Positions 56,413-63,411 of a stretch of DNA of 64,000 bases are shown here, piece by piece. Both the position numbers and the translations under genes were made by a program. Origin of the DNA: a virus; IMG/VR virus record IMGVR_UViG_3300050821_006280, positions 45,559 to 109,558 of that record; one strand, 5' to 3'. Each line of letters starts with the position of its first letter. The stretch's first letter is position 1. The notes under the pieces were generated by a model. That model saw nothing but the letters and a program-made list of their open reading frames with translations. It was not told the DNA's origin and searched no databases.

Positions 56413-56480
56413 TTGGTAGCCGCGCTAGATCGAGGGTCTAGTGGTCTCTGACCGTGCGGGTTCGACTCCCGCCCCGAGTA
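56398..56480 (+). tRNA. tRNA-Leu(GAG), C33
   Basis: Acceptor GCTCGGG/CCCGAGT, anticodon arm CTAGA-TCGAGGG-TCTAG with C33, class II variable arm, T arm GCGGG-TTCGACT-CCCGC. Its first 15 bases encode the end of the HNH protein. Confidence 0.85.
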
Positions 56481-56482
56481 CT

Positions 56483-57067
56483 ATGAGCAACGAGAAATGG
56501 AAACGGATCGGAAGGCCTGGCTACTTTGGACGACGCCGTGACGAGAAGATCAAGCAGCTGAATGAGGACTTTGGCAAGGACGAGTGGAAGCTGGTCTGGG
56601 TGATCGACGTGGATTTCTTGGGCGGAGAAGTCCACTACGACTTCGAGCAGGCCTGCAAGAAGCTCTACGAGGCCAGCTATCTCAAATGGTTCCAGGAGAA
56701 CCCATTGGAGATCGACCTCGTCTGCTCCTACGGCGAGTGTATCGATAACGCGCCGACGAACGTGGATTCCGGGCTCGACTATATGAAGCAGGAAGCATTC
56801 TCCACCCACATCCAGGACATTGCCGTGCGCAACGTCCTGGCTAAGATGGGCAGGAAGTTCGAGGGTCCCAAGGACAAAATCCTCGTGATCCGGTCGCAGG
56901 ACTCCAACGGCTTCAAGTACGGGCCGGGCAATATTCCTTTTTCGGAGCCGTGGCTGATCGCTCAGCCGTCGAAGTGCCCGAAGTGGGCTAATGCTGGATC
57001 TGTTGAGGATTTTTGGCAGTCAAATAAGTGGATCATGATCCGCGAGACACAGCCAGCTCTCTTCTAG
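56483..57067 (+). CDS. hypothetical phage protein, 194 aa
   Basis: Start at the Met of MSNEKWKRIGRPG right after the tRNA. Mixed alpha/beta, with IDVDFLGGEVHYDFEQACKKLYE and a closing SVEDFWQSNKWIMIR. It looks like a conserved phage protein but I cannot name a family. Confidence 0.7.
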   Translation: MSNEKWKRIGRPGYFGRRRDEKIKQLNEDFGKDEWKLVWVIDVDFLGGEVHYDFEQACKKLYEASYLKWFQENPLEIDLVCSYGECIDNAPTNVDSGLDYMKQEAFSTHIQDIAVRNVLAKMGRKFEGPKDKILVIRSQDSNGFKYGPGNIPFSEPWLIAQPSKCPKWANAGSVEDFWQSNKWIMIRETQPALF

Positions 57068-57083
57068 TACACTCTTCTAACAA

Positions 57084-57171
57084 GCCGACGTGGTGGATTC
57101 TGGTAGACACGCCGTATTCAGAGTGCGGTGAGCGAAAGCTCGGGCAGGTTCGATTCCTGTCGTCGGCACCA
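57084..57171 (+). tRNA. tRNA-Leu(CAG)
   Basis: Acceptor GCCGACG/CGTCGGC, anticodon arm CCGTA-TTCAGAG-TGCGG, class II variable arm GAGC/GCTC, T-loop TTCGATT, encoded CCA. Confidence 0.9.
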
Positions 57172-57199
57172 CTGACCCAATAGGTCAGGCAGTGAGCAG

Positions 57200-57907
57200 A
57201 TGATCAAGGCTCGGTTGATCCACGAGAATGGTCGAATGGCTTGGCTTCGGGTCTACTGGAACTCCGTCAAGATCATCGGCAAGTGTGAAAAGGGTTGCTG
57301 CGATCGGACAGAATCGCTCAACGACTGTCCTAACTGCTACGGCAGTGGAAAACCCGGATGCCACAACGCTCAGATCAAGCTTGGTGAGAGCGATGATCTA
57401 GAGAAGCATGATCAATGGGGGAAGCCAGAAGACTACCCTGACGATCGTTGGCCAACGAAATGCGACCACTGCCCAGCAATCATCCCAGCTGGTGGTCCAT
57501 ATAAGGGTGAGACGCGCAAGCCGGAGCTAGTCCAAGTCCATCGCCAGGTATTCACCCAGCGTCGCTACTCCACTCCAAGCGGTAGCCCAGAGCCTGGTGA
57601 TGTTTTTTGGGCGAAATGGCACCACTGGAAGGGCGACGATGGGAAAGAACAGTGCATCTGGTGGGATAACTGCGATGGTAAGCATCTCATCGCGATCCTT
57701 CCTAATGGAACGCAGTGGGACATCATGTCGAGAGCCTCGAATTGCGCCTTGAAGGACGACAAGGTTCATCGTTGTTGGATCCTTCACGGCTCTCCAGAAG
57801 CTGGAAACCTTCACGTTGACAAGAATGGACTAACTTGCGCAGCGGGGGCAGGATCGATCGCCGTCGAGGGTTACCACGGATTTTTGCAAAACGGTCACTT
57901 CACCTAG
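57200..57907 (+). CDS. conserved phage protein with zinc motifs, 235 aa
   Basis: CEKGCCDRTESLNDCPNCYGSGKPGC (about 29-54) and CDHCPAII (about 89) are zinc-binding-like. The C-terminal half has WDIMSRASNCALKDDKVHRCW and TCAAGAGSI...YHGFLQNG. This pattern recurs in many uncharacterised phage proteins. Function unknown. Confidence 0.7.
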   Translation: MIKARLIHENGRMAWLRVYWNSVKIIGKCEKGCCDRTESLNDCPNCYGSGKPGCHNAQIKLGESDDLEKHDQWGKPEDYPDDRWPTKCDHCPAIIPAGGPYKGETRKPELVQVHRQVFTQRRYSTPSGSPEPGDVFWAKWHHWKGDDGKEQCIWWDNCDGKHLIAILPNGTQWDIMSRASNCALKDDKVHRCWILHGSPEAGNLHVDKNGLTCAAGAGSIAVEGYHGFLQNGHFT

Positions 57908-57914
57908 GTGATGA

Positions 57915-58103
57915 TTGGAAAAGACCGAAATCGAACAGGCCTTTGAAGAGATGATCAATAAGATCGACCTCGAAAAGGAGCTGAGATTCATCTTCTTCGG
58001 CGGGTTTGAGACGTATGAAGACTACGAGAAGTACGGAGACAGTTTCATAGAAATCGCAACAGATAGTGGACCAAGACAACTGCCCTGGTGGCGTAATAGG
58101 TAG
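57915..58103 (+). CDS. small acidic protein, 62 aa, ending inside tRNA-Leu
   Basis: A TTG start (57915) with AGGTGA upstream. Helical and acidic (EIEQAFEEMINKIDLEKEL). The last seven codons and stop are read from the first 22 bases of tRNA-Leu(CAA). Confidence 0.5.
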   Translation: MEKTEIEQAFEEMINKIDLEKELRFIFFGGFETYEDYEKYGDSFIEIATDSGPRQLPWWRNR

Positions 58104-58167
58104 CCGCAGCAGGCTCAAACCCTGCCGCTCCTTAGTGGGCGTGCCGGTTCGACTCCGGCCCAGGGCA
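58082..58167 (+). tRNA. tRNA-Leu(CAA)
   Basis: Acceptor GCCCTGG/CCAGGGC, anticodon arm GCAGG-CTCAAAC-CCTGC, class II variable arm, T arm GCCGG-TTCGACT-CCGGC. Confidence 0.88.
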
Positions 58168-58218
58168 CAACCTGTCAGAAATGAGGGCTAGGTGCGTCCT
58201 AGCAGAAAGGAGGCGGTC

Positions 58219-58836
58219 ATGAGTATGGCCCTTCAAAGTACACGGACACTGCTTCTCTCCAATGCCTACGAGCCGATTCAGGCCATCTCCTTGAAGAGGG
58301 CAATGACCCTGCTGTTCAATGGCAAGGTCGAGGTCATCGAGGAGTACGACTGGAACATCGTACCTGTCCCTTCCGAGATTCAGACGGATGTGCAGGTAAC
58401 GCATGGCAATGAGCGTAGGACGGTCAAGCGTACGATGATCGTCTTCAAGGCTCCTGCCGTCGTTCGTCTGCTTACCGCCTTCATCCGCCGCCGTAGGCCG
58501 ATAAAGTTCTCGCGCGTGAACATCTATGCTCGTGACCGTTACACGTGCCAGTACTGCGGTACCAAGAGGACATTGGCGGAGCTGACGTTCGACCACGTCA
58601 TCCCGAGAAAGCTTGGGGGCAAGACGACGTGGACGAATATCGCAACGTCGTGTGGTACTTGCAATCTGAAGAAGGGTGGTCGTACGCCGGAGCAGGCCGG
58701 CATGAAGCTGCTGAAGCAGCCTGTGCAACCAACCTGGCAGTCCGCCATCGCCGTCACCGTCAGCAGTACATCGGTGCCGGATGCATGGAGGGATTACCTG
58801 TACTGGACTGGCGAGCTAGAGAACGACAACTCGTAG
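58219..58836 (+). CDS. HNH endonuclease, 205 aa
   Basis: AAAGGAGG precedes the ATG. The N-terminal half (LLLSNAYEPIQAISLKRAM) and the HNH core DRYTCQYCGTKRTLAELTFDHVIPRKLGG then TSCGTCNLKKGGRT define the widespread HNH family of bacterial chromosomes and phages. It is larger than the tRNA-linked homing types here, so it may be a packaging-associated or defence nuclease. Confidence 0.82.
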   Translation: MSMALQSTRTLLLSNAYEPIQAISLKRAMTLLFNGKVEVIEEYDWNIVPVPSEIQTDVQVTHGNERRTVKRTMIVFKAPAVVRLLTAFIRRRRPIKFSRVNIYARDRYTCQYCGTKRTLAELTFDHVIPRKLGGKTTWTNIATSCGTCNLKKGGRTPEQAGMKLLKQPVQPTWQSAIAVTVSSTSVPDAWRDYLYWTGELENDNS

Positions 58837-58931
58837 TCAATCATAGTCGTGCCACGGGATGGCCACCTGGAAGCATGACGCCTTAGCCGTGTGGCCCCTA
58901 CGTAAAAAGGGGCTCCCTTCATGGGGATTTT

Positions 58932-59018
58932 GGAGGAATGGCAGAGCCTGGTTTATTGCGCCGGTCTTGAAAACCGGAGTGGGTAAGACCACCGGGGGTT
59001 CAAATCCCTCTTCCTCCG
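58932..59018 (+). tRNA. tRNA-Ser(TGA)
   Basis: Acceptor GGAGGAA/TTCCTCC, anticodon arm CCGGT-CTTGAAA-ACCGG, class II variable arm, T-loop TTCAAAT, discriminator G. Intact counterpart of the insert-bearing Ser(TGA) at 44447. Confidence 0.9.
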
Positions 59019-59060
59019 CCCAGTCTGTCACACAAGAATCAAAGATCTCGTTACATCATT

Positions 59061-59176
59061 GGACGCCTGTCTGGGGTAAGTAGACCCTGTGACCGCAAGT
59101 AAACGCGTTTCTGGGCCAGGAGCCCAGGTAGCGGTAGCGATTTAAGCAGAGCGGCTCAGCGCCAGCGAAAGCGTCC
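59061..59176 (+). ncRNA. structured element closed by GGACGC/GCGTCC
   Basis: 116 nt with GGGT/ACCC and a strong CTGGGC-cagga-GCCCAG hairpin. It starts like a tRNA (GGACGCC-TG-TCT...AGA) but has no matching T arm. No ORF. It directly precedes the insert-bearing tRNA at 59182. Confidence 0.35.
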
Positions 59177-59181
59177 ATTTT

Positions 59182-59288
59182 GCTAGGGTTCTTGGTAGGA
59201 GCTGCGGGTCCCGCTCGATCGGCGATGTAGACTCGGGAGTCGAAATCTGATCGGTGCCGCAGTGCTGGTTCGATTCCAGCCTCTAGCT
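59182..59288 (+). tRNA. tRNA-like gene with about 40 nt insert, identity unclear
   Basis: Acceptor GCTAGGG/CTCTAGC and T arm GCTGG-TTCGATT-CCAGC are canonical. CTGCGG/CCGCAG can serve as the anticodon stem but encloses about 49 nt, including CGATC/GATCG and GACT-cggg-AGTC helices. The anticodon is not assignable. Confidence 0.45.
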
Positions 59289-59331
59289 GTCCTTCCAATT
59301 ATCGATCGGATCAATCACAATCGTAGTCAAG

Positions 59332-59619
59332 ATGCTCTACGATCATGATTGTCACCTTCCATCACGCGACAGGAATGACGATCTGCCCTGGAATTGTCGG
59401 CCAGTTGACGACTCGCTCATTGCGCGGGTCATGGCTAGCCTGCGGCGGCGGGTGGAGTTCGCGCGAACCTGCTTCCCGATGTTACGGCAAGTATTCCCTG
59501 CTCTGATCGCTAGTGAGATCGTGTCGGTTCAGCCAATGACCGCGCCTACGAGTCTCTTATTTTTCATGGATCCATCGTATGTCTGGAATCCTGCTGATCG
59601 TACTAGTTCGGGGATATAG
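59332..59619 (+). CDS. fragment resembling major capsid protein (gp23-type), 95 aa
   Basis: FPMLRQVFPALIASEIVSV followed by QPMTAPTSLLFFMDPSYV strongly resembles the N-arm region of T4 gp23-like major capsid proteins (MVRRAIPNLIAFDIAGVQPMNSPTG). The frame ends inside tRNA-Arg after 95 residues, where a capsid protein would have several hundred more. It has no good Shine-Dalgarno. Probably a relic or a small capsid-derived protein; the functional capsid gene must lie elsewhere. Confidence 0.6.
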   Translation: MLYDHDCHLPSRDRNDDLPWNCRPVDDSLIARVMASLRRRVEFARTCFPMLRQVFPALIASEIVSVQPMTAPTSLLFFMDPSYVWNPADRTSSGI

Positions 59620-59683
59620 CTCAACTGGATAGAGCATTCGGCTACGAACCGAAAGGCTAGGGGTTCGAGTCCCTTTATCCCCA
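59610..59683 (+). tRNA. tRNA-Arg(ACG), second copy
   Basis: Acceptor GGGGATA/TATCCCC, anticodon arm TTCGG-CTACGAA-CCGAA, T-loop TTCGAGT. Body unlike the first Arg gene. Confidence 0.9.
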
Positions 59684-59771
59684 CCGCTGTCTTGGCCTGA
59701 GGGAATTGCGGTGAACCTCAGGAGGAAGCAAAAGAGCACCCGGTTGAAGTCCGAGGGGCAGCACCGCGCTT

Positions 59772-59861
59772 GGAAGGATTGGCACATTGGCAAGTCCACG
59801 CGCCTGGAAAGCGCCGGGCTGGGGAAACCTGGCTCTGGGGGTTCGACTCCCCCTCCTTCCG
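59772..59861 (+). tRNA. tRNA-Ser(GGA)
   Basis: Acceptor GGAAGGA/TCCTTCC, anticodon loop CTGGAAA, class II variable arm, T-loop TTCGACT, discriminator G. Confidence 0.87.
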
Positions 59862-59868
59862 CTGCTAT

Positions 59869-59980
59869 GGTGGCGGTTCAAGTGGTCTTGGGCGGGTAGC
59901 TCCCGCAACTTGAGAGTTCGATTCTCTCAGCCCGGAAGGGTTCCTGGCTGGAGGATTGGGTTCGATTCCCACCGTCACCC
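59869..59980 (+). tRNA. composite tRNA-like gene with two T-arm hairpins
   Basis: GGTGGCGG pairs with CCGTCACC around 112 nt. It contains TCAAGT/ACTTGA enclosing GCGGG-tagct-CCCGC, a T-arm-like GAGAG-TTCGATT-CTCTC, an AGCC/GGCT hairpin, and a second T arm TGGG-TTCGATT-CCCA. It may be a tRNA with another tRNA's 3' part inserted. No anticodon can be assigned. Confidence 0.4.
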
Positions 59981-60031
59981 CCTAGAGGAGCAATGGAAAG
60001 GTACCCTGAAGATCTAGTCAAGGAGCGCTCC

Positions 60032-60280
60032 ATGAGTAAACACCAGCAGCTATATCGTCAGTGCCGTATGGAAAAGAAGACTGAAACGGGAAAGCTGGTC
60101 CACACGGCCTGGATCCCGACGCAGTTTGCGCATGTCGGCAAGAACATTTCGATCAAGAACAGCGACGATGAGTGGGTTGGAGGCTGGCAGGTTGTAGAAG
60201 CAAGCTCTGGTACCCGCACGCATGATGACATGGAGACCCAGCGTGACGCTCACAAGCGCTGGGAAGAAGTACTTGCCTAG
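60032..60280 (+). CDS. hypothetical protein, 82 aa
   Basis: I chose the start with AAGGAG six bases upstream (Met of MSKHQQLYRQ). Beta-rich with W-x-P and VGGWQVVEASSG, resembling small T4-like phage proteins of unknown function. Confidence 0.65.
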   Translation: MSKHQQLYRQCRMEKKTETGKLVHTAWIPTQFAHVGKNISIKNSDDEWVGGWQVVEASSGTRTHDDMETQRDAHKRWEEVLA

Positions 60281-60286
60281 TTTCAA

Positions 60287-60359
60287 GCGTTGCGACTCAG
60301 CTGGTGACGAGGGCCGCCTGTCCAGCGGTAACTGACGGGTTCGATTCCCGTGCGACGCG
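60287..60359 (+). tRNA. tRNA-Asp(GTC)
   Basis: Acceptor GCGTTGC/GCGACGC, D arm CTC/GAG, anticodon arm GCCGC-CTGTCCA-GCGGT, T arm ACGGG-TTCGATT-CCCGT. Confidence 0.87.
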
Positions 60360-60454
60360 CTCTTGTAATTCGTCCCTTCTTCCTGAAGTATGCGATGTAT
60401 GACCTGGTTCTAGAGCTGGGTCTAGGTGATGAAGATCGGTAGCTCGCGCAGTGC

Positions 60455-60501
60455 GAAGACACTCCCTGAGGACCCCCACCTCTCTCAGGCCCGTCTTCGT
60501 G
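60455..60501. repeat. strong spacer hairpin
   Basis: CGAAGAC and GTCTTCG enclose CTGAG/CTCAG. The 60360-60557 spacer otherwise shows no gene. Confidence 0.4.
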
Positions 60502-60557
60502 AGTCGCAGGAGGCGTGTCGTGGGCACCTCGTTCCTCCCCGATCAACATCACCGCTT

Positions 60558-60631
60558 GGGGTGGTAGTTCAGCTGGTTAGAACGCCGGCCTGTCACGCCG
60601 GAGGCCACGGGTTCAAGTCCCGTCCATCCCG
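60558..60631 (+). tRNA. tRNA-Asp(GTC), second copy
   Basis: Acceptor GGGGTGG/CCATCCC, anticodon arm CCGGC-CTGTCAC-GCCGG, T arm ACGGG-TTCAAGT-CCCGT. Confidence 0.9.
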
Positions 60632-60635
60632 CTTC

Positions 60636-60664
60636 TTGACAATCGAATAAAGTCCACTTAGCGT
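60636..60664 (+). promoter_or_regulatory. promoter of tmRNA, TTGACAATC / TAGCGT
   Basis: TTGACA (60636-60641), 17 bp, TAGCGT (60659-60664), the same boxes as at 23149-23177. It ends 15 bp before the tmRNA 5' end. Confidence 0.5.
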
Positions 60665-60679
60665 CATGTTCAGTTACAC

Positions 60680-61076
60680 GGGGGTGTAACGGTTTCGACG
60701 GAGAACGCGCAGACTAGCAGGGCGAGCCGTGGGTTCTGGTCACCACGACAAAAGATCAGAACGAAACAAAAGCCAACGACAACATGTACCCGGCTGCTTC
60801 CCTCCGCGCTGCGGCCTAATCAGCCAAGGCTCTCAGAGTAAGAAGCCATCGACACCGTAGATGGGTCAGTAGCGGTGAAGATGTAAAAACGACGACCCCT
60901 ACCACTGAGAAGTGTCGCGACGATCTCAGTAGCGAGGTCTAGACGGCCTCAACAGCGGCTATGAAGACGGAGTAAGGCGTACCGACCGGCTTCGAGAACT
61001 AATGGCATGCCAAACGCTCGTAATTCTCTATAGTAAGCGAATTTTTCGGACCCGAGTTCGACTCTCGGCACCTCCA
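60680..61076 (+). ncRNA. ssrA: transfer-messenger RNA (tmRNA), 397 nt
   Basis: The 5' end GGGGGTGTAACGGTTTCGACG and the 3' end TTCGACTC...GGCACCTCCA are the tRNA-like domain of tmRNA. The acceptor is GGGGGTG/CACCTCC. The tag frame starts at resume codon GCC (60772) after AAACAAAA and encodes ANDNMYPAASLRAAA, ending at TAA (60819). Pseudoknot-like GC-rich segments follow. It rescues stalled ribosomes and tags peptides for proteolysis. CCA is not encoded. No smpB gene is visible, so host SmpB would be needed. Confidence 0.93.
60772..60819 (+). other. tmRNA tag-peptide reading frame
   Basis: Fifteen sense codons, GCC to GCC, then TAA. The start AND matches typical proteobacterial tags. The end RAAA keeps an Ala-rich C-terminus but lacks the Leu of the usual LAA degron. 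Confidence 0.85.
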
Positions 61077-61104
61077 CAAATTTCAGCTACTTAATCGTGA
61101 AAGA

Positions 61105-61179
61105 CACACCATTCCCTGTCGTACAACTGCACCAATAGACCGATGGCTCAGCCACCGGTCACTTCAAGCGAATGGTGTG
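61105..61179 (+). ncRNA. structured leader with 10-bp closing stem
   Basis: CACACCATTC (61105-61114) pairs perfectly with GAATGGTGTG (61170-61179), enclosing GACCG/CGGTC. It ends 3 bases before the ATG at 61183 and leaves no free Shine-Dalgarno, so it may control translation of the next gene. Confidence 0.45.
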
Positions 61180-61182
61180 ACC

Positions 61183-62112
61183 ATGGACTTTGATTGGCGT
61201 CCCCGTCCCTCGTACGAGCCTGAGCCGGAACAGCCGCAGCAGGAACAGTCAACATGGCACATGGATCCCTCCGTGTCCGCCCTTTTCGATGGTGTTCAGT
61301 CTACCGACGAAGAGTTGGGAACCGCCGACAAGGACATCGCAGCCCAAGCTGAATCCTGCCTAGTTGGATTCAATGGTTTTTTCAACGAGTTTCGGGCCAC
61401 GAGCAAAGTAGCGGATAACATTGCGCTCGGGGAGACATCTGGGCTTGGTCAAGTCAAAAAGACGCCAGATATCACGGATAAGCTCTGCCAGATTGCAGCC
61501 TTTGGGGCGAAGATGCTCTGGGAACACTTTGGCGGCGCGGCCGAGATGGAGGCAGTCTTCGGCATTTTGAAGGAAGAGGTTCTCGGACCTGCTGAGAAAT
61601 ATGCCGAGACAGCCTACGACAAGATCAAAGAGCACATCGAAAAACACCAAACGGAATTCAGTCTCAAAAACTGCATCTTGGAAATAGTTACCGCAGTCAA
61701 CGACGCAACCGACGAACTGTGCGATAAGGCCAGTCGGCGTATCGCCTCTATGCCGAAAGAGAGTCTTGCTTCCACCTGGCGCTTGATCAGCGGCACCCGC
61801 AATGACATGACAGTTCACGGTGACAAGCTCGACACCGAGGGAAAGCAAACGGTGACTACCGAGATGTTTTCTCTGCTTACCGGAATCGAGGTGGGTGGCA
61901 AGGCAGCCGAAGAACTGGCTAATACCATCCGTCAGCAGGCGCTGTTGAATTACGCTGGCATGCTAAACACCGTTGGCGAACGCAATGAGGCCTACAAGCG
62001 AGCAGCAAGCGGCGAGATCCTCAGAACGACCCCGGACATCGAAAAAGATCTCCATGAGGACAACTGGATCCACGAGGATGAAGCGAAGCGCGCTCGCGTG
62101 CGTGAAGACTGA
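61183..62112 (+). CDS. hypothetical protein, 309 aa
   Basis: Start at the ATG of MDFDWRPRPSYEPE. A Pro/Glu/Gln-rich N-terminus (about 25 residues) is followed by a long, mostly helical protein without Cys clusters or membrane segments. It shares TGATG with the next lipoprotein gene. No family recognised; possibly a structural or surface protein. Confidence 0.7.
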   Translation: MDFDWRPRPSYEPEPEQPQQEQSTWHMDPSVSALFDGVQSTDEELGTADKDIAAQAESCLVGFNGFFNEFRATSKVADNIALGETSGLGQVKKTPDITDKLCQIAAFGAKMLWEHFGGAAEMEAVFGILKEEVLGPAEKYAETAYDKIKEHIEKHQTEFSLKNCILEIVTAVNDATDELCDKASRRIASMPKESLASTWRLISGTRNDMTVHGDKLDTEGKQTVTTEMFSLLTGIEVGGKAAEELANTIRQQALLNYAGMLNTVGERNEAYKRAASGEILRTTPDIEKDLHEDNWIHEDEAKRARVRED

Positions 62113-62348
62113 TGCGCCGACTCATCCTGCTTGTTGTGATTGTGGCGGCTTGCACGAAATCTGCACCGATTCCTGTGGCGGACGATCGAGCCGGTTACAT
62201 CCACAAGATCAAAATCGAGCTGGACACTCACCAGCGGATATTCGATTCGGAGAATCAGCTGGCGCGTAAGTACTGTGATCAGCACAAGGACATCAGCGAG
62301 TGCGGAGAGGTCATCAGTAAGCTCCCGCCGCTGCCGCCACAACCATAG
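62112..62348 (+). CDS. small lipoprotein, 78 aa
   Basis: MRRLILLVVIVAAC is a lipoprotein signal with lipobox VAAC. The mature protein is short and helical with a Cys pair (YCDQHKDISEC) and a Pro-rich end (LPPLPPQP). Size and Pro-rich end resemble an outer spanin (Rz1-like), but the partner is not obvious. Confidence 0.65.
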   Translation: MRRLILLVVIVAACTKSAPIPVADDRAGYIHKIKIELDTHQRIFDSENQLARKYCDQHKDISECGEVISKLPPLPPQP

Positions 62349-62439
62349 GCGCAACACAAGGAAGGTCGACAATGGTCAAGTTCACGGCTGTGATGGAGAT
62401 AGTTGGCTCAAAGATTCCTCACGCCCGTGGAGGTACCAC

Positions 62440-62724
62440 TTGGCTAAAGTCAACCGGATGTTCAACCGCAAGCGGCGGGGACATCGGATAACCTTCCTGA
62501 TGTCGCGCGACGGAGCTAATTGCTCCATCTGCCATGACCTTCTAGATCGCCACATCCATGATTACCACGATCCTCGCTACATTACCTTCGACCATGTTGT
62601 ACCCCGGTCAGATGGGGGTCTGGATCATCTAACCAATCTCAGGCTCGCCCACCAGCAGTGCAACAATGAGCGTGGCAATGATCCAATCCACGTTTTCGAC
62701 GAAGGAATCGAGCTGGAGGACTGA
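62440..62724 (+). CDS. HNH endonuclease, 94 aa
   Basis: I start at TTG 62440, which has GGAGG six bases upstream. The core is CSICHDLL, then YITFDHVVPRSDGGLDHLTNL with QQCNNERGN, a compact HNH fold. A short frame from ATG 62372 overlaps its start in another frame and could be a leader peptide. Likely a free-standing homing nuclease. Confidence 0.75.
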   Translation: MAKVNRMFNRKRRGHRITFLMSRDGANCSICHDLLDRHIHDYHDPRYITFDHVVPRSDGGLDHLTNLRLAHQQCNNERGNDPIHVFDEGIELED

Positions 62725-62886
62725 TTACTCGATCCCGATACCCGCAAAAATCCCGTTAAACCACTTCAGGGCCTTTTGGAGCAGCCTTTTTTCATCCTTC
62801 GACTAGTTGGGGTAACCAATTTCGTTCTCCAGTGAGTTCCGATAGCGGTTCGCCTTCTCTGCGCAATCACAATTGTTTTTATTCAT
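62725..62886 (-). pseudogene. 53-codon leftward ORF with internal amber codon
   Basis: From ATG 62886 the frame reads MNKNNCDCAEKANRYRNSLE and so on to a TAG at 62805-62803. It then continues in frame for 25 more sense codons (SKDEKRLLQKALKWF ...) to TAA. The second half looks like a genuine helix. Either a recent nonsense mutation or stop read-through; the region holds no other gene. Confidence 0.4.
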
Positions 62887-62922
62887 GTCCTACATCATAC
62901 TACACCTGGATACATATGTCAA

Positions 62923-62995
62923 GGGTCGGTAGCTCATCTGGGAGAGCGCCTGCTTCGCAAGCAGGAGGCAGAGGGTTCGAGTCCCTTCCGATCCA
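62923..62995 (+). tRNA. tRNA-Ala(CGC)
   Basis: Acceptor GGGTCGG/CCGATCC, anticodon arm CCTGC-TTCGCAA-GCAGG, T arm GAGGG-TTCGAGT-CCCTT. Last tRNA of the island. Confidence 0.9.
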
Positions 62996-63034
62996 CTGGT
63001 AGACATTCGCTGCTAAGCCTGATGAAACAAGATC

Positions 63035-63265
63035 ATGATCGATTTTGATAACTGGACAGAAGTGACTGAATGGATCGTTCACCGCGGTCCATTCACGCTA
63101 AAAGTTGAGTCGATGATCGTTAATTTCCAGCGATGGGAGTATCGACCGTCTGTTCGCATCGGAGATAAGTCGATCCGGGATGGAGGCCTCTTCAAAACGG
63201 TTGAAGAGGCGAAGCGAGTGGCCGAAGACCTGGCTCGCGACCTTGCCAACGAGCTGTGTACTTGA
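63035..63265 (+). CDS. hypothetical protein, 76 aa
   Basis: A small alpha/beta protein (FTLKVESMIVNFQRWEYRPSVRI, then a helix VEEAKRVAEDLARDLAN). It starts shortly after the last tRNA. No family recognised. Confidence 0.6.
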   Translation: MIDFDNWTEVTEWIVHRGPFTLKVESMIVNFQRWEYRPSVRIGDKSIRDGGLFKTVEEAKRVAEDLARDLANELCT

Positions 63266-63411
63266 CAATTTTCCGTCGGTGCAATGCCGCGCAGTCGTTC
63301 TGATCTTAGTTCCCGTCACTAGGGTAGACAATGTTTTCTCCACGTGAGTAGATGTGGATCAAAGCTGATCCACGGGCCATAGAGCCCAACTGACTCCGAA
63401 GGAGAATTACA

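Noticed and set aside
62372-62491. 39-codon ORF with a good Shine-Dalgarno before the HNH gene
   Set aside because: It overlaps the HNH start in another frame and shows no family; kept only as a possible leader peptide in the HNH entry.
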